Shown here: positions 1 to 6,092 of the stretch, piece by piece
Layout of the letters: every line of letters begins with the position of its first letter
Position numbering within the stretch: position 1 is the stretch's first letter
NCBI GenBank assembly: GCA_036380435.1
Contig: DASVES010000270.1
Span: 1-12,265, forward strand
DNA length: 12,265 nucleotides
Direction of reading: 5' to 3'
From: DASQDT01 sp036380435
GTDB taxonomy: Bacteria > Acidobacteriota > Blastocatellia > Pyrinomonadales > Pyrinomonadaceae
The notes under the pieces: model-generated
What the model was told of the DNA's origin: nothing
Databases searched by the model: none
What the model saw: the letters and a program-made list of their open reading frames with translations, nothing else
Position numbers and translations under genes: made by a program

Positions 1-233
1 CCTTGATATTCAGCCGCCTTGGCTTGTCCTTGCAGCTCCCAGCGCGGGGAGTCCGCGGGGACGGAGAGCGTCTGCGGTGTCTGGGAACGAGCGGCGGCTT
101 CAAAGAGCACTTTGGGCGTCGCCGCGGAGGCCCCCGGCGCGACGGCACAAATGAGACCTATCTGCGCCGCTGCGAACCACGCCGCGAGCGGAACGGAACC
201 CAAAAGGCAAATCACTCGTCTTCCCGGCAGCAT
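1..233 (-). CDS. N-terminus of a secreted protein, truncated by the window edge
   Basis: Reading the minus strand from an ATG at 231-233 gives 77 uninterrupted codons to the window edge, so the gene continues to the left. The product begins MLPGRRVICLLGSV, a short basic start followed by a hydrophobic stretch to about residue 36. A plausible signal-peptidase I site follows (GASA then A-T-P-K), so the protein is probably exported. After cleavage it contains a segment around SPRWELQGQAKAAEYQ. From memory this resembles the start of concanavalin-A-like or LamG/DUF1080-type secreted proteins, but too little is present to assign a family. GC content and codon use match the bulk of the window and differ from the neighbouring MOSC segment. 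No strong Shine-Dalgarno is visible; a GGAAAG lies 13 nt upstream. The reading frame is supported by the signal peptide; the function is not known. Confidence 0.65.
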   Translation of the reverse strand, partial: MLPGRRVICLLGSVPLAAWFAAAQIGLICAVAPGASAATPKVLFEAAARSQTPQTLSVPADSPRWELQGQAKAAEYQ

Positions 234-536
234 TTCAAAGTTGTGTCTTTCCGCTGAAGAATCAAAGGCGCCTGAGACAACCACAGCGAACACTTGCCGG
301 TTCGGTTTTTTGAAACGACAATGGCGCAAGCTGACGACCCAAGCCCCGGAGCCACACGTCGGCATTCTTAATGTATTTCTTTTCGCGGAAGCACTGTTTT
401 GTGTTTGAACGGCCCGAAGCGGTGACGAAACGGAAGCGGTCCTGCTGGCGGGACATTCTCATTGAAGCGCTACTCGGGTGACGCCGGGCGTTAGATGCTT
501 CTACGCAATGCTGGAAAGCTAAAATGAGATTTTGAT
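234..536. other. Divergent intergenic region, lower GC
   Basis: This 303-bp gap separates the divergently transcribed secreted-protein gene and the MOSC gene, so it should hold both promoters. On the plus strand a TAAAAT at 520-525 could be a -10 box, but it has no good -35 partner and would leave only a few nucleotides of leader. Short open frames cross the gap in several phases; none has protein-like composition, a ribosome binding site or recognisable motifs, so I call no gene. A GTTAGAT at 490-496, with a weak partner AAC at 408-410, superficially resembles the ends of an integron attC site and is discussed as a finding. No tRNA or terminator-like hairpin was recognised. Confidence 0.5.
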
Positions 537-1334
537 ATGACAACTATCGGGACAGTCGAAAGCTTATGGCGTTATCCGGTTAAAAGTATGCGCGGCGTGG
601 AAATGCCCGAAGTGTTTATGGGATTTTCGGGCATCTATGGCGACCGCTGCTACGCCTTCAAAAATTCCGCCGCCCGCAAAGGCTTCCCTTATTTGAACGC
701 CAATGTGCAGCAACAGATGTTGCAGTATCGTCCGCAATTCCGTCACCCGGAACGCGCCTCAAGACCGCCGAATTTGACTGAAGCAACGAGCATCGCACCC
801 GGTGTTACACCTGCCAACGCCGACGCGGAAGATATGATTTTAGACATCCTTACTCCATCAGGCGAAATCGTTTCCGTTGATGACCCGGCGCTTCTCAAAC
901 TACTCGGCGAAGGAATCAGCGAAAAGAATCAACTGCAACTCGCGCGCTCAGACCGCGCTTTAACCGATTGTCGCCCGGTATCGCTCATCAGCCTGTCAAC
1001 CGTTCGACAGATTGAAACGGAATTGGGCATTCCGATTGATAAACGGCGTTTCCGAGCAAACATCTATTTCGATTTCGCGTCTCACGGCGACGCATTTGCC
1101 GAAGATGATTTTGTCGGACGCCGTCTGCGTATCGGTTCAAAGGCGACGATTATGGTTCTTGAGCGCGACCCGCGCTGTAAGATGATTTCGCTCGACCCGG
1201 ACACGGGTGAACACAACCCGGAAGTTTTACGGAAGGTCGCCCAGGCACACGGTAACTTTGCCGGAGTTTACTGTGCGGTATTGGTCGAAGGCTTATTGAA
1301 AAAAGGCGATTTCATCGAACTCGTAGCCAATTGA
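537..1334 (+). CDS. MOSC domain protein, mARC/YcbX-like
   Basis: A 265-residue protein with the two parts expected of a MOSC (molybdenum cofactor sulfurase C-terminal) protein. The N-terminal beta-barrel begins with the diagnostic LWRYPVKSMRGVEM (about residues 10-23). The C-terminal MOSC core contains ERDPRCKMISLDPDTGEHN, in which Cys214 is at the position of the conserved cysteine that coordinates molybdenum in mARC and YcbX. Proteins of this family carry the molybdenum cofactor in the cytoplasm and reduce N-hydroxylated compounds or related substrates; the actual substrate here is unknown. The ATG at 537 fits the conserved N-terminus; a weak GAG about 9 nt upstream is the only ribosome-binding signal. 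Base composition is conspicuously lower in GC than the other genes (one 60-base line, 661-720, counts 30 G+C, against 54 of 60 in 8041-8100), suggesting transfer. No cofactor-synthesis genes are adjacent. Confidence 0.88.
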   Translation: MTTIGTVESLWRYPVKSMRGVEMPEVFMGFSGIYGDRCYAFKNSAARKGFPYLNANVQQQMLQYRPQFRHPERASRPPNLTEATSIAPGVTPANADAEDMILDILTPSGEIVSVDDPALLKLLGEGISEKNQLQLARSDRALTDCRPVSLISLSTVRQIETELGIPIDKRRFRANIYFDFASHGDAFAEDDFVGRRLRIGSKATIMVLERDPRCKMISLDPDTGEHNPEVLRKVAQAHGNFAGVYCAVLVEGLLKKGDFIELVAN

Positions 1335-1478
1335 TTTTCGATTATCGTTCGTCGTTTTCTTTCCGCGGTATGTGGATATGGGGCGGGGGGGTTGGACAAC
1401 CACGCGAGGCCGGTGCGGGCCTCCGGGCGCCTCCAGAAGTGAATCCTTACGGGTGAGTCAACTATTTTTACGCCCTGC
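1335..1478. other. Convergent gap with two short hairpins
   Basis: The MOSC gene and the ferredoxin/MBL gene converge here. Two GC-rich hairpins are visible: GAGGCC/GGCCTC at 1406-1411 and 1418-1423 with a 6-nt loop, and ACGCCCT/AGGGCGT at 1470-1476 and 1481-1487 with a 4-nt loop. The second overlaps the TGA stop (1479-1481) of the minus-strand gene. Neither is followed by a run of T in the direction of transcription; on the minus strand the second is followed by AAAAATAG. They are therefore not classical intrinsic terminators, though either could help end transcription. Composition changes here from the lower-GC MOSC segment to the high-GC remainder, through a G-rich stretch near 1380-1392. 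Confidence 0.4.
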
Positions 1479-2357
1479 TCAGGGCGTCGCCTTCATCCAC
1501 TCGACGCAGCGGCGCAGGTGCTCGCGCATGGCGGGGGCCGTGTCGTGGTGAATCCGCCCGTGTCCGGGCAAGACCCACTCGAACGTGTGAGCCAGCAGCC
1601 TCTCCATCGAGCGCGTCTGCTCGGGCCACGAGTACCACATGGCTGTGCGGAAGGCCGTGAGCGCCTGCCGCGCGGGCGACCACGCGAGGTGGTCGCCCGT
1701 GAAGAGATACTTGTCGGCGTAGAGCAGAACCATGTGGCCGCGCGTGTGACCGGGCGTGGGGATGACGCGCAGCTCCGCGTCGAGGGAGACTTCCCTCTCG
1801 CCTTCGACGATTGTTTCCACCCCGAGCCGGCGCGCGCCGTCGTCCGCATGCATCACGCGCGCGGCGGCGAAGTGGCGCGCGAACTTTTCCTGATCGGCCA
1901 CGTCGTCGCGGTGCGTGAGGAAGATGGTGCGGACGCCGCCCTTGGCTTCGATCTTTCGGACGAGCGGGCGCGTGAACCGTGGCGAATCGACGAGGACGTT
2001 GCCGCCGCGCTCCTCGGGGCGGACGATCAGGTAACTCCACGCCCCGAAGCTGTCTTCGGAAGTGAAGCCGCAGAAGTAGACGTTGCCGTCAAGCAACTCG
2101 GGGAAGGCTTCGACGCCGATGCTCGCGTCGTAGTCGCGCGTCGTGCCTATCGAGGCCGTGGGGCACGCCGTCAGGGCCATCAGGGCGCGCGTTATTTCGT
2201 CAACGGCGACGGGCTGGCGGTAGACGCTCGACGCGTCGCCGTGGTCGCGGAAGGTCGCGGGCGCGATCTGCCGGCAGGCGTCGCAGTCGATGCAGGACTG
2301 ATCGACGAAGAAATCGCCCTCGACGTTCTCCGGCAGACGCCGCGCTCGGTTAGCCAT
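1479..2357 (-). CDS. Ferredoxin/metallo-beta-lactamase-fold fusion protein
   Basis: A 292-residue two-domain protein. Residues about 13-75 form a small ferredoxin domain: Cys22, Cys25 and Cys28 (CxxCxxC in SCIDCDACRQIAP) plus Cys65 followed by Pro (TACPTASIG), enough ligands for one [4Fe-4S] cluster. Residues about 90-290 are a metallo-beta-lactamase fold: THRDDVAD (His149) in place of the usual HxHxDH, then PTPGHTRGH (His204), LFTGDH (Asp222) and LPGHGRIHH (His266). From family knowledge the HRDD variant with a fused ferredoxin occurs in a bacterial and plant subgroup of MBL hydrolases whose substrate is unsettled. The replaced second histidine suggests altered metal binding. No signal peptide is seen, so it is probably cytoplasmic. 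The ATG lacks a clear Shine-Dalgarno and sits directly downstream of the heptad repeat array, so its promoter probably lies in or beyond that array. A redox or thioester-type hydrolase role is a guess. Confidence 0.85.
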   Translation of the reverse strand: MANRARRLPENVEGDFFVDQSCIDCDACRQIAPATFRDHGDASSVYRQPVAVDEITRALMALTACPTASIGTTRDYDASIGVEAFPELLDGNVYFCGFTSEDSFGAWSYLIVRPEERGGNVLVDSPRFTRPLVRKIEAKGGVRTIFLTHRDDVADQEKFARHFAAARVMHADDGARRLGVETIVEGEREVSLDAELRVIPTPGHTRGHMVLLYADKYLFTGDHLAWSPARQALTAFRTAMWYSWPEQTRSMERLLAHTFEWVLPGHGRIHHDTAPAMREHLRRCVEWMKATP

Positions 2358-2368
2358 GCGGAGAGTTT

Positions 2369-2519
2369 AAAGTTCAAAGCTCAAAGTTCAAAGTCAACAT
2401 TAGTTCAAAGTTCAAAGTTCAAAGTTCAAAGTTCAAAGGCCGGCCACGCCGGGCGCGACGCAACGCCCGCGACGGACGCCACAGTTGACTTTGAACTTTG
2501 AACTTTGAACTTTGAACTA
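2369..2519. repeat. AAAGTTC heptad array arranged as a long inverted repeat
   Basis: From 2369 there are four heptads, the second and fourth imperfect (AAAGTTC, AAAGCTC, AAAGTTC, AAAGTCA). A second block at 2401-2438 begins TAGTTC and has four perfect AAAGTTC units plus AAAG. After a GC-rich spacer the same series returns on the opposite strand at 2485-2519. Positions 2401-2432 and 2488-2519 are perfect reverse complements over 32 bp, so the region can fold into a long hairpin. Its loop holds a smaller one, CGGGCG (2450-2455) with CGCCCG (2464-2469). The outermost CTA of the right arm (2517-2519) is the stop codon of the beta-lactamase-like gene, and the left end lies 11 bp upstream of the ferredoxin/MBL start codon. 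The element therefore fills the whole gap between these two same-strand genes. Confidence 0.95.
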
Positions 2520-3464
2520 CCTCTTCCCCAACCCTTCGATGATGATTTCGGAGAGGCGCGACATGAGCAGCAGGGCGGGGTTGTCTATCGTCCATTGTGG
2601 CTCGGGCATGTCGTCGCAGGTGACGGCGAGGGCGATGCGGCCTTTGGGCGAGTAGATGACGCCGATGTCGCTGCGGAGCGCGTCGAGCGCGCCGCCCTTC
2701 GTCGCCTTCGGCACGCGCCAGAGTGAGCGCCAGATGCCGTCGCGCCCCTGCTCGCTCTTCATCAGCTCGATCATCTCCTTCGACGCTTCGGAGCTGACGA
2801 CCTCGCCGCGCTCCAACTTCTCCATGAGCGCGACCATTTCGCGGGGGCTGGCGCGGCCGAGGCCGAAGCGTTTGTTCTCCTCGCGCTTCCCCTCCTCGCT
2901 CATGCCGCCGCCGCCCACCTTCCGCATCAGCCGCACGTCTTTCAGCCCGAGCGCGGCCATGCGCGCGTTGACGGCGTCGGCCGTGAGCGCGTCGATGACG
3001 AGATTGGTCGCCGTGTTGTCGCTGAGGATCATCATCAGGTTGACGGCGTCGCGCAGGGAGAGCTTCAGCCCCTCGGACAACTCCGACAGGATGCCCGAGC
3101 CGCTGACCTTCTTCTCCTTCGTCAGCACGACCTCGTCCGCCCAACGCGCCTTCCCCTCCGCCACACGCGCGAAGGCTTCGATCATCACGGCGATTTTAAT
3201 GGTGCTCGCCGTGCGTACCTGCCGCTCGCCGTTGAAAGAGTAGACCGCGCCCGTGTCGAGATTCTTCGCGTACAGGCTGACGGAGCCGCTGAAGTCGGCG
3301 GTCGCGTCGCGGACGCGCACGTCGAGCCACTCGGGCGGCGTCGGCGCGGGGCCGGGCGTGGGAGACGGGACAGGAGTAGCGGCCGGATTGACCTGTGCGA
3401 CCACTTCCGCAGTCGTGACATATGAAAGCAATAGAAACGCAAATGCGAAGGCCGTTCTTTTCAT
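2517..3464 (-). CDS. Class A beta-lactamase-like serine hydrolase, exported
   Basis: A 315-residue protein starting MKRTAFAFAFLLLSYVTTAE, a clear signal peptide ending near Gln24. A proline-rich linker (about residues 27-44) and a class A beta-lactamase fold follow. Visible motifs: the nucleophile motif STIK (Ser87, Lys90), SDN at 148-150, and KGG at 256-258 where class A enzymes have KTG. The GALDALRSDIGVIY context shows that KGG is the true equivalent. No typical omega-loop ExxLN is obvious; Glu195/Glu196 before Asn197 could supply the general base. This places it among the beta-lactamase2-type serine hydrolases (Pfam PF13354 type), a group with enzymes of uncertain beta-lactam activity, acting in the periplasm. 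I use the ATG at 3462-3464; in-frame TTG (3471-3473) or GTG (3474-3476) starts would sit closer to the AAGGAGGAG. The reading frame stays open further upstream through a repeat, which is not coding. The stop lies inside the heptad array. Confidence 0.85.
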   Translation of the reverse strand: MKRTAFAFAFLLLSYVTTAEVVAQVNPAATPVPSPTPGPAPTPPEWLDVRVRDATADFSGSVSLYAKNLDTGAVYSFNGERQVRTASTIKIAVMIEAFARVAEGKARWADEVVLTKEKKVSGSGILSELSEGLKLSLRDAVNLMMILSDNTATNLVIDALTADAVNARMAALGLKDVRLMRKVGGGGMSEEGKREENKRFGLGRASPREMVALMEKLERGEVVSSEASKEMIELMKSEQGRDGIWRSLWRVPKATKGGALDALRSDIGVIYSPKGRIALAVTCDDMPEPQWTIDNPALLLMSRLSEIIIEGLGKR

Positions 3465-3477
3465 CGTTGGCAACACA

Positions 3478-3486
3478 CTCCTCCTT
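3478..3486 (-). promoter_or_regulatory. Strong Shine-Dalgarno of the beta-lactamase-like gene
   Basis: On the minus strand this reads AAGGAGGAG, the strongest ribosome binding site in the window. Its GGAGG core lies 15 nt from the ATG at 3464 but only 6 nt from an in-frame TTG at 3471-3473 and 3 nt from an in-frame GTG at 3474-3476. By spacing the TTG start is favoured. It would add only Met-Pro-Thr in front of the signal peptide and change nothing functionally. Confidence 0.7.
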
Positions 3487-3513
3487 CGAGTCAGCTTGAG
3501 CGGCGGACAAATT

Positions 3514-3608
3514 TGTAGGGGCAGGGCTTGTCCGCGGCCCGCGTCATCGATGTGGGCACCGTTGAATTCGGCGGAACTTGACGGACAGGGACAAGCCCCA
3601 CCCCTACA
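3514..3608. repeat. 95-bp intergenic inverted repeat (MITE/REP-like)
   Basis: The arms are TGTAGGGGCAGGGCTTGTCC at 3514-3533 and, on the other strand, 3589-3608. They match at 18 of 20 positions, with the two mismatches adjacent at arm positions 9-10. The 55-bp interior contains GAATTC flanked by short complementary GC runs and could fold further. The element lies between the alpha/beta hydrolase stop (45 bp away) and the beta-lactamase-like start. No open frame inside resembles a transposase. In form it resembles a small non-autonomous dispersed element or a paired REP sequence. I have the impression that TGTAGGGGC-type ends recur in many bacterial genomes, but that is memory, not a search. 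Confidence 0.8.
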
Positions 3609-3653
3609 GTTTTTCAATGCGTTCTTAACCCACTCGTCGGCGCGCACCCCGGC

Positions 3654-4559
3654 TCAGGGCGCGGGCGCGCCGTCGGATTCGCCTACGGAGGCGCGGATGA
3701 ACTCGGCGAGGCCGTCGAGGTACGCGTGGCCGCCCGCCGCGACGAGGTTGTTGTGTCCGGCGCGGGGGATGATGAGGAGGCGCTTCGGCTCCTTCGCGGC
3801 TTCGTAGAGCGCGCGGCCCTGCTCGACGGGGATAATGTCGTCGGCCTCACCGTGCGCGACGAGGACGGGGCGCTCGACGCGCGCGAGCTTGCGCGCCGTG
3901 TCGAGGCGATTCCTCCCCATGCGATGCAGGAAGCGCGGCGCCCACGGCATCAACAGGGCCGCCACGTCGCTCGCCGAACTCAGGCCCGACTCCAGGATGA
4001 GCGCGCCGCACGGCCGGCGCGAGGCGAGATCGACGACGGCCGCCGTGCCGAGCGACTGTCCGTAGAGGATGAGCCGTTCGGGCGCTCGCTCCCGCTCAAC
4101 CGTGAGGTAATCGTAGACGGCGTCGGCGTCTTCGTAGAGGCTGCGCTCGTCCGTGGTCGCGCCCTCGCTCCGGCCGTAGCCCTTGTAGTCGAAGACGAGC
4201 ACGTCGAAGCCGCGCCCGGCCAGTTCCTCGGCGAGCCAGCCGACGTAGCTGAGATTGCCGCCGTTGCCGTGGAAGTAGACGACGGTGGCGGCGGGCGCGT
4301 CTCGTTGCGTGCGGACGAGCCAGCCGTGGAGACGCACGCCGCTGCGCGTCTTGATCCACACGTCCTCCGCGCCGCGCGGCAGTCGCCACGTCGGGCCGCC
4401 GTCGAAAGCGACGGGGTAGAACGTCGCCGCCCGCTCGAAACGACGGACGGCATAGAAGAGGAGCGGCACGCCGACGACGAGGAGGAGTGCGAGTGTCAAC
4501 ATCATGCGCCGGAGGAAGTGGCGACGGTTATCGCGTCTGATGGCATCGTATGCTTCCAT
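3654..4559 (-). CDS. Membrane-anchored alpha/beta hydrolase (ABHD13/BEM46-like)
   Basis: A 301-residue protein. A basic N-terminus (residues 8-18) precedes a hydrophobic segment at about 20-38, probably a single uncleaved membrane anchor. The rest is an alpha/beta hydrolase: oxyanion-hole motif YFHGNGGN (95-102), FDYKGYGRSEG (123-133), nucleophile elbow GQSLGT with Ser169, HGEADDIIP with the acid at Asp240 (or Asp241), and GHNN with His269. The catalytic triad is thus complete. HGNGGN with YKGYGRS is typical of the BEM46/ABHD13/ABHD17 group, whose bacterial members are serine esterases or thioesterases of mostly unknown substrate. Topology rules would put the catalytic domain outside the membrane or leave it in the cytoplasm; this is unresolved. 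The start is the first ATG of the frame; internal ATGs at codons 19-20 would still keep the anchor. No Shine-Dalgarno is visible. Inverted-repeat elements lie on both sides. Confidence 0.88.
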   Translation of the reverse strand: MEAYDAIRRDNRRHFLRRMMLTLALLLVVGVPLLFYAVRRFERAATFYPVAFDGGPTWRLPRGAEDVWIKTRSGVRLHGWLVRTQRDAPAATVVYFHGNGGNLSYVGWLAEELAGRGFDVLVFDYKGYGRSEGATTDERSLYEDADAVYDYLTVERERAPERLILYGQSLGTAAVVDLASRRPCGALILESGLSSASDVAALLMPWAPRFLHRMGRNRLDTARKLARVERPVLVAHGEADDIIPVEQGRALYEAAKEPKRLLIIPRAGHNNLVAAGGHAYLDGLAEFIRASVGESDGAPAP

Positions 4560-4596
4560 CTGCGGAGATGTGGCTCATACTTGAGCATTGGGTGCG

Positions 4597-4727
4597 TCAG
4601 CTCACCGCAGAGGCGCAGAGGGCGCAGAGACTACGCAGAGGCTTGACGCTGACACTCGTCGTTAAGTCAAAGGCTCAACCCTCTCTGCGCCACCTCTGCG
4701 TCCTCTGCGCCTCTGCGGTGAGTTGAC
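4597..4727. repeat. 131-bp fold-back element of GCAGAGG-type repeats
   Basis: The left arm (4597-4640) reads GTCAGCTCACCGCAGAGG and then further GCAGAG units. The right arm (about 4682-4727) is its reverse complement with a few mismatches; CTCACCGCAGAGGCGCAGAG and one more G are identical in both arms (4601-4621 against the complement of 4703-4723). Further in, TTGAC (4643-4647) and GTCAA (4675-4679) continue the pairing, so almost the whole element folds into one long imperfect hairpin with a short loop. Within each arm the unit GCAGAGG/GCAGAGA recurs every 8-11 bp, making the arms internally repetitive. It fills most of the 214-bp gap between the M20 gene stop and the start of the alpha/beta hydrolase gene. 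No coding capacity is evident. Confidence 0.85.
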
Positions 4728-4773
4728 TCTCACAACACTCAATGCGGTAGCGACGACAGTCCAACGCGCGGAG

Positions 4774-6087
4774 TTACTTCGTCTCCCCGGCGTGTCGTTC
4801 GAGGTAGTCGAGCAGGGTGTTCGACATCACCTTGACGCCGACGACGAGACTCTCCTCATCCACGTCGAAATCGGGCGTGTGCCACCCGGCGGTGATGCCC
4901 TTCGCGCGGTTGCCGACGCCGAGGAAGTAGTAGAAGCCGGGGACGACCCGCTGGAAGTAGGAGAAATCCTCCGCGGGCATGAAGGGCTTGATCGCGATGA
5001 CGTTCCCGTCGCCGACGATGCTCCGCATCACGGGCAGCGCCTTCTCGACGAGCGACGGCTCGTTAAAGGTGACGGCGGTCTGCTCCTCGAACTTGAGTTC
5101 AAAGGTCGCGCCGTAGGCAGCCGTGACGTTCTGAAGCGTCTCCCGCACCAGCGCCTGCGCGCGCTCACGCACTTCCTCGCTTAACGTCCGCATCGTGCCT
5201 TCCATCTTCACCTCCTCGGCGATGATGTTGTTGCGCGCGCCGCCGTGAATCGTGCCGACGGTGATGACCAGCGGCTCCAGCGGATCGATCCTCCGGCTGC
5301 GCACGTTCTGGATGGCGCCGATGGCCTCGGCGGCGACGACGATAGCGTCCACGCCCCTGTGCGGCTGCGCGCCGTGAGAGCTTTTGCCGCGGACGGTGAT
5401 GAAGAAGCGGTCGGAGGAGGCCATCGCCGGCCCCGAGTGGTAGCCGATCTGCCCGGCCTGCAAGTTTGGCTCGGTGTGCAGGCCGAAGATGGCCGACGGG
5501 CGTGGGTTCTCCAGCACCCCCTCCTTGATCATCAGACGCGCCCCGCCCTCCTCGCCCGCCGGCGCGCCCTCCTCCGCCGGCTGGAAGATGAACTTCACGG
5601 CGCCGTGAATCTCGTCGCGCATCTTGCTCAGGACTTCGGCCACGCCGAGGCCGACGGTCGTGTGTACGTCGTGCCCGCAGGCGTGTTTGACGCCGGGGTT
5701 CCGCGACTTGTACGGCACGTCGATAGTTTCCTGAATCGGCAGCGCGTCCATGTCGGCGCGCACGGCGACGACGGGGCCGGGCTTTGCGCCCTTCAGCAAC
5801 GCGACGACGCCGTGTCGGGCGACGCCGGTGCGGATGTCCGTCAGACCGAGCGCGCGCAGACGCTCCGCGACGACGCGCGCCGTGCGCTCCTCTCGATTTG
5901 AAAGCTCCGGGTGCGCGTGGAAGTCGCGGCGCTGCGCGACGAGCTTATCGCGCAGGGCTTCGGCCGACTGGGCGATCATTTGCTGGCGCCCGCCCGTCTG
6001 TCGGAAGTCATTGGTTCGACCGACACTCATGTCAGCCGCCGCAAGGCAGAGCGCGAGCACGATGATCATCAGCGTCTTTTTTGTCAT
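4774..6087 (-). CDS. Exported M20D-family amidohydrolase
   Basis: A 437-residue metal-dependent hydrolase of the IAA-amino-acid hydrolase/HipO/AbgB type. It starts MTKKTLMIIVLALCLAAA, a signal peptide, so the enzyme is probably periplasmic. Family motifs are all present: RRDFHAHPELS (about 53-63), RADMDALP (110-117), HACGHDVH with Cys137 and His139 as metal ligands, FQPAEEG with the catalytic and ligand glutamates at about 172-173, GLHTEPN with His204, SSHGAQPHRGVDA in the lid domain, MPAEDFSYF, and a terminal GWHTPDF with His403. Such enzymes cleave N-acyl amino acids or similar amides. The ATG at 6085-6087 is chosen because GAGGGAG (6093-6099 complement) lies 5 nt upstream; a GTG two codons earlier would overlap that site. 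The acyl-CoA synthetase stop is 30 bp upstream, so the two are probably cotranscribed. The amide released here could feed an acid to that synthetase, which is speculative. Confidence 0.93.
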   Translation of the reverse strand: MTKKTLMIIVLALCLAAADMSVGRTNDFRQTGGRQQMIAQSAEALRDKLVAQRRDFHAHPELSNREERTARVVAERLRALGLTDIRTGVARHGVVALLKGAKPGPVVAVRADMDALPIQETIDVPYKSRNPGVKHACGHDVHTTVGLGVAEVLSKMRDEIHGAVKFIFQPAEEGAPAGEEGGARLMIKEGVLENPRPSAIFGLHTEPNLQAGQIGYHSGPAMASSDRFFITVRGKSSHGAQPHRGVDAIVVAAEAIGAIQNVRSRRIDPLEPLVITVGTIHGGARNNIIAEEVKMEGTMRTLSEEVRERAQALVRETLQNVTAAYGATFELKFEEQTAVTFNEPSLVEKALPVMRSIVGDGNVIAIKPFMPAEDFSYFQRVVPGFYYFLGVGNRAKGITAGWHTPDFDVDEESLVVGVKVMSNTLLDYLERHAGETK

Positions 6088-6092
6088 TCTCA

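Noticed and set aside
262..543. A 93-codon minus-strand open frame overlapping the MOSC start
   Set aside because: It overlaps the MOSC start codon, has no ribosome binding site, and its composition (many Arg, Ser and Cys without pattern) does not look like a folded protein.
1391..1397. GTTGGAC as a second integron core site after the MOSC gene
   Set aside because: It fits GTTRRRY but has no complementary RYYYAAC partner nearby. The same degenerate motif also appears elsewhere in the window, for example GTTAGAC near 7790, so chance is sufficient.
1470..1487. Hairpin ACGCCCT/AGGGCGT as an intrinsic terminator
   Set aside because: The T-run lies on the wrong side for the plus strand and appears as A's after the stem on the minus strand, so it does not meet the terminator pattern.
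1518..2501. A long plus-strand open frame opposite the ferredoxin/MBL gene
   Set aside because: It is the antisense shadow of a GC-rich gene; the opposite strand carries all the family motifs, and the frame runs into the heptad array.
2369..2519. CRISPR array
   Set aside because: The repeats are only 7 bp, directly tandem without spacers, and mirrored on the other strand.
3465..3647. Extended N-terminus of the beta-lactamase-like protein
   Set aside because: The extra 61 residues are encoded largely by the inverted-repeat element and precede a perfect signal peptide; the strong Shine-Dalgarno lies inside the extension, next to the internal starts.
4597..4727. Insertion sequence
   Set aside because: The element has inverted ends but no coding capacity for a transposase and no recognisable target duplication.
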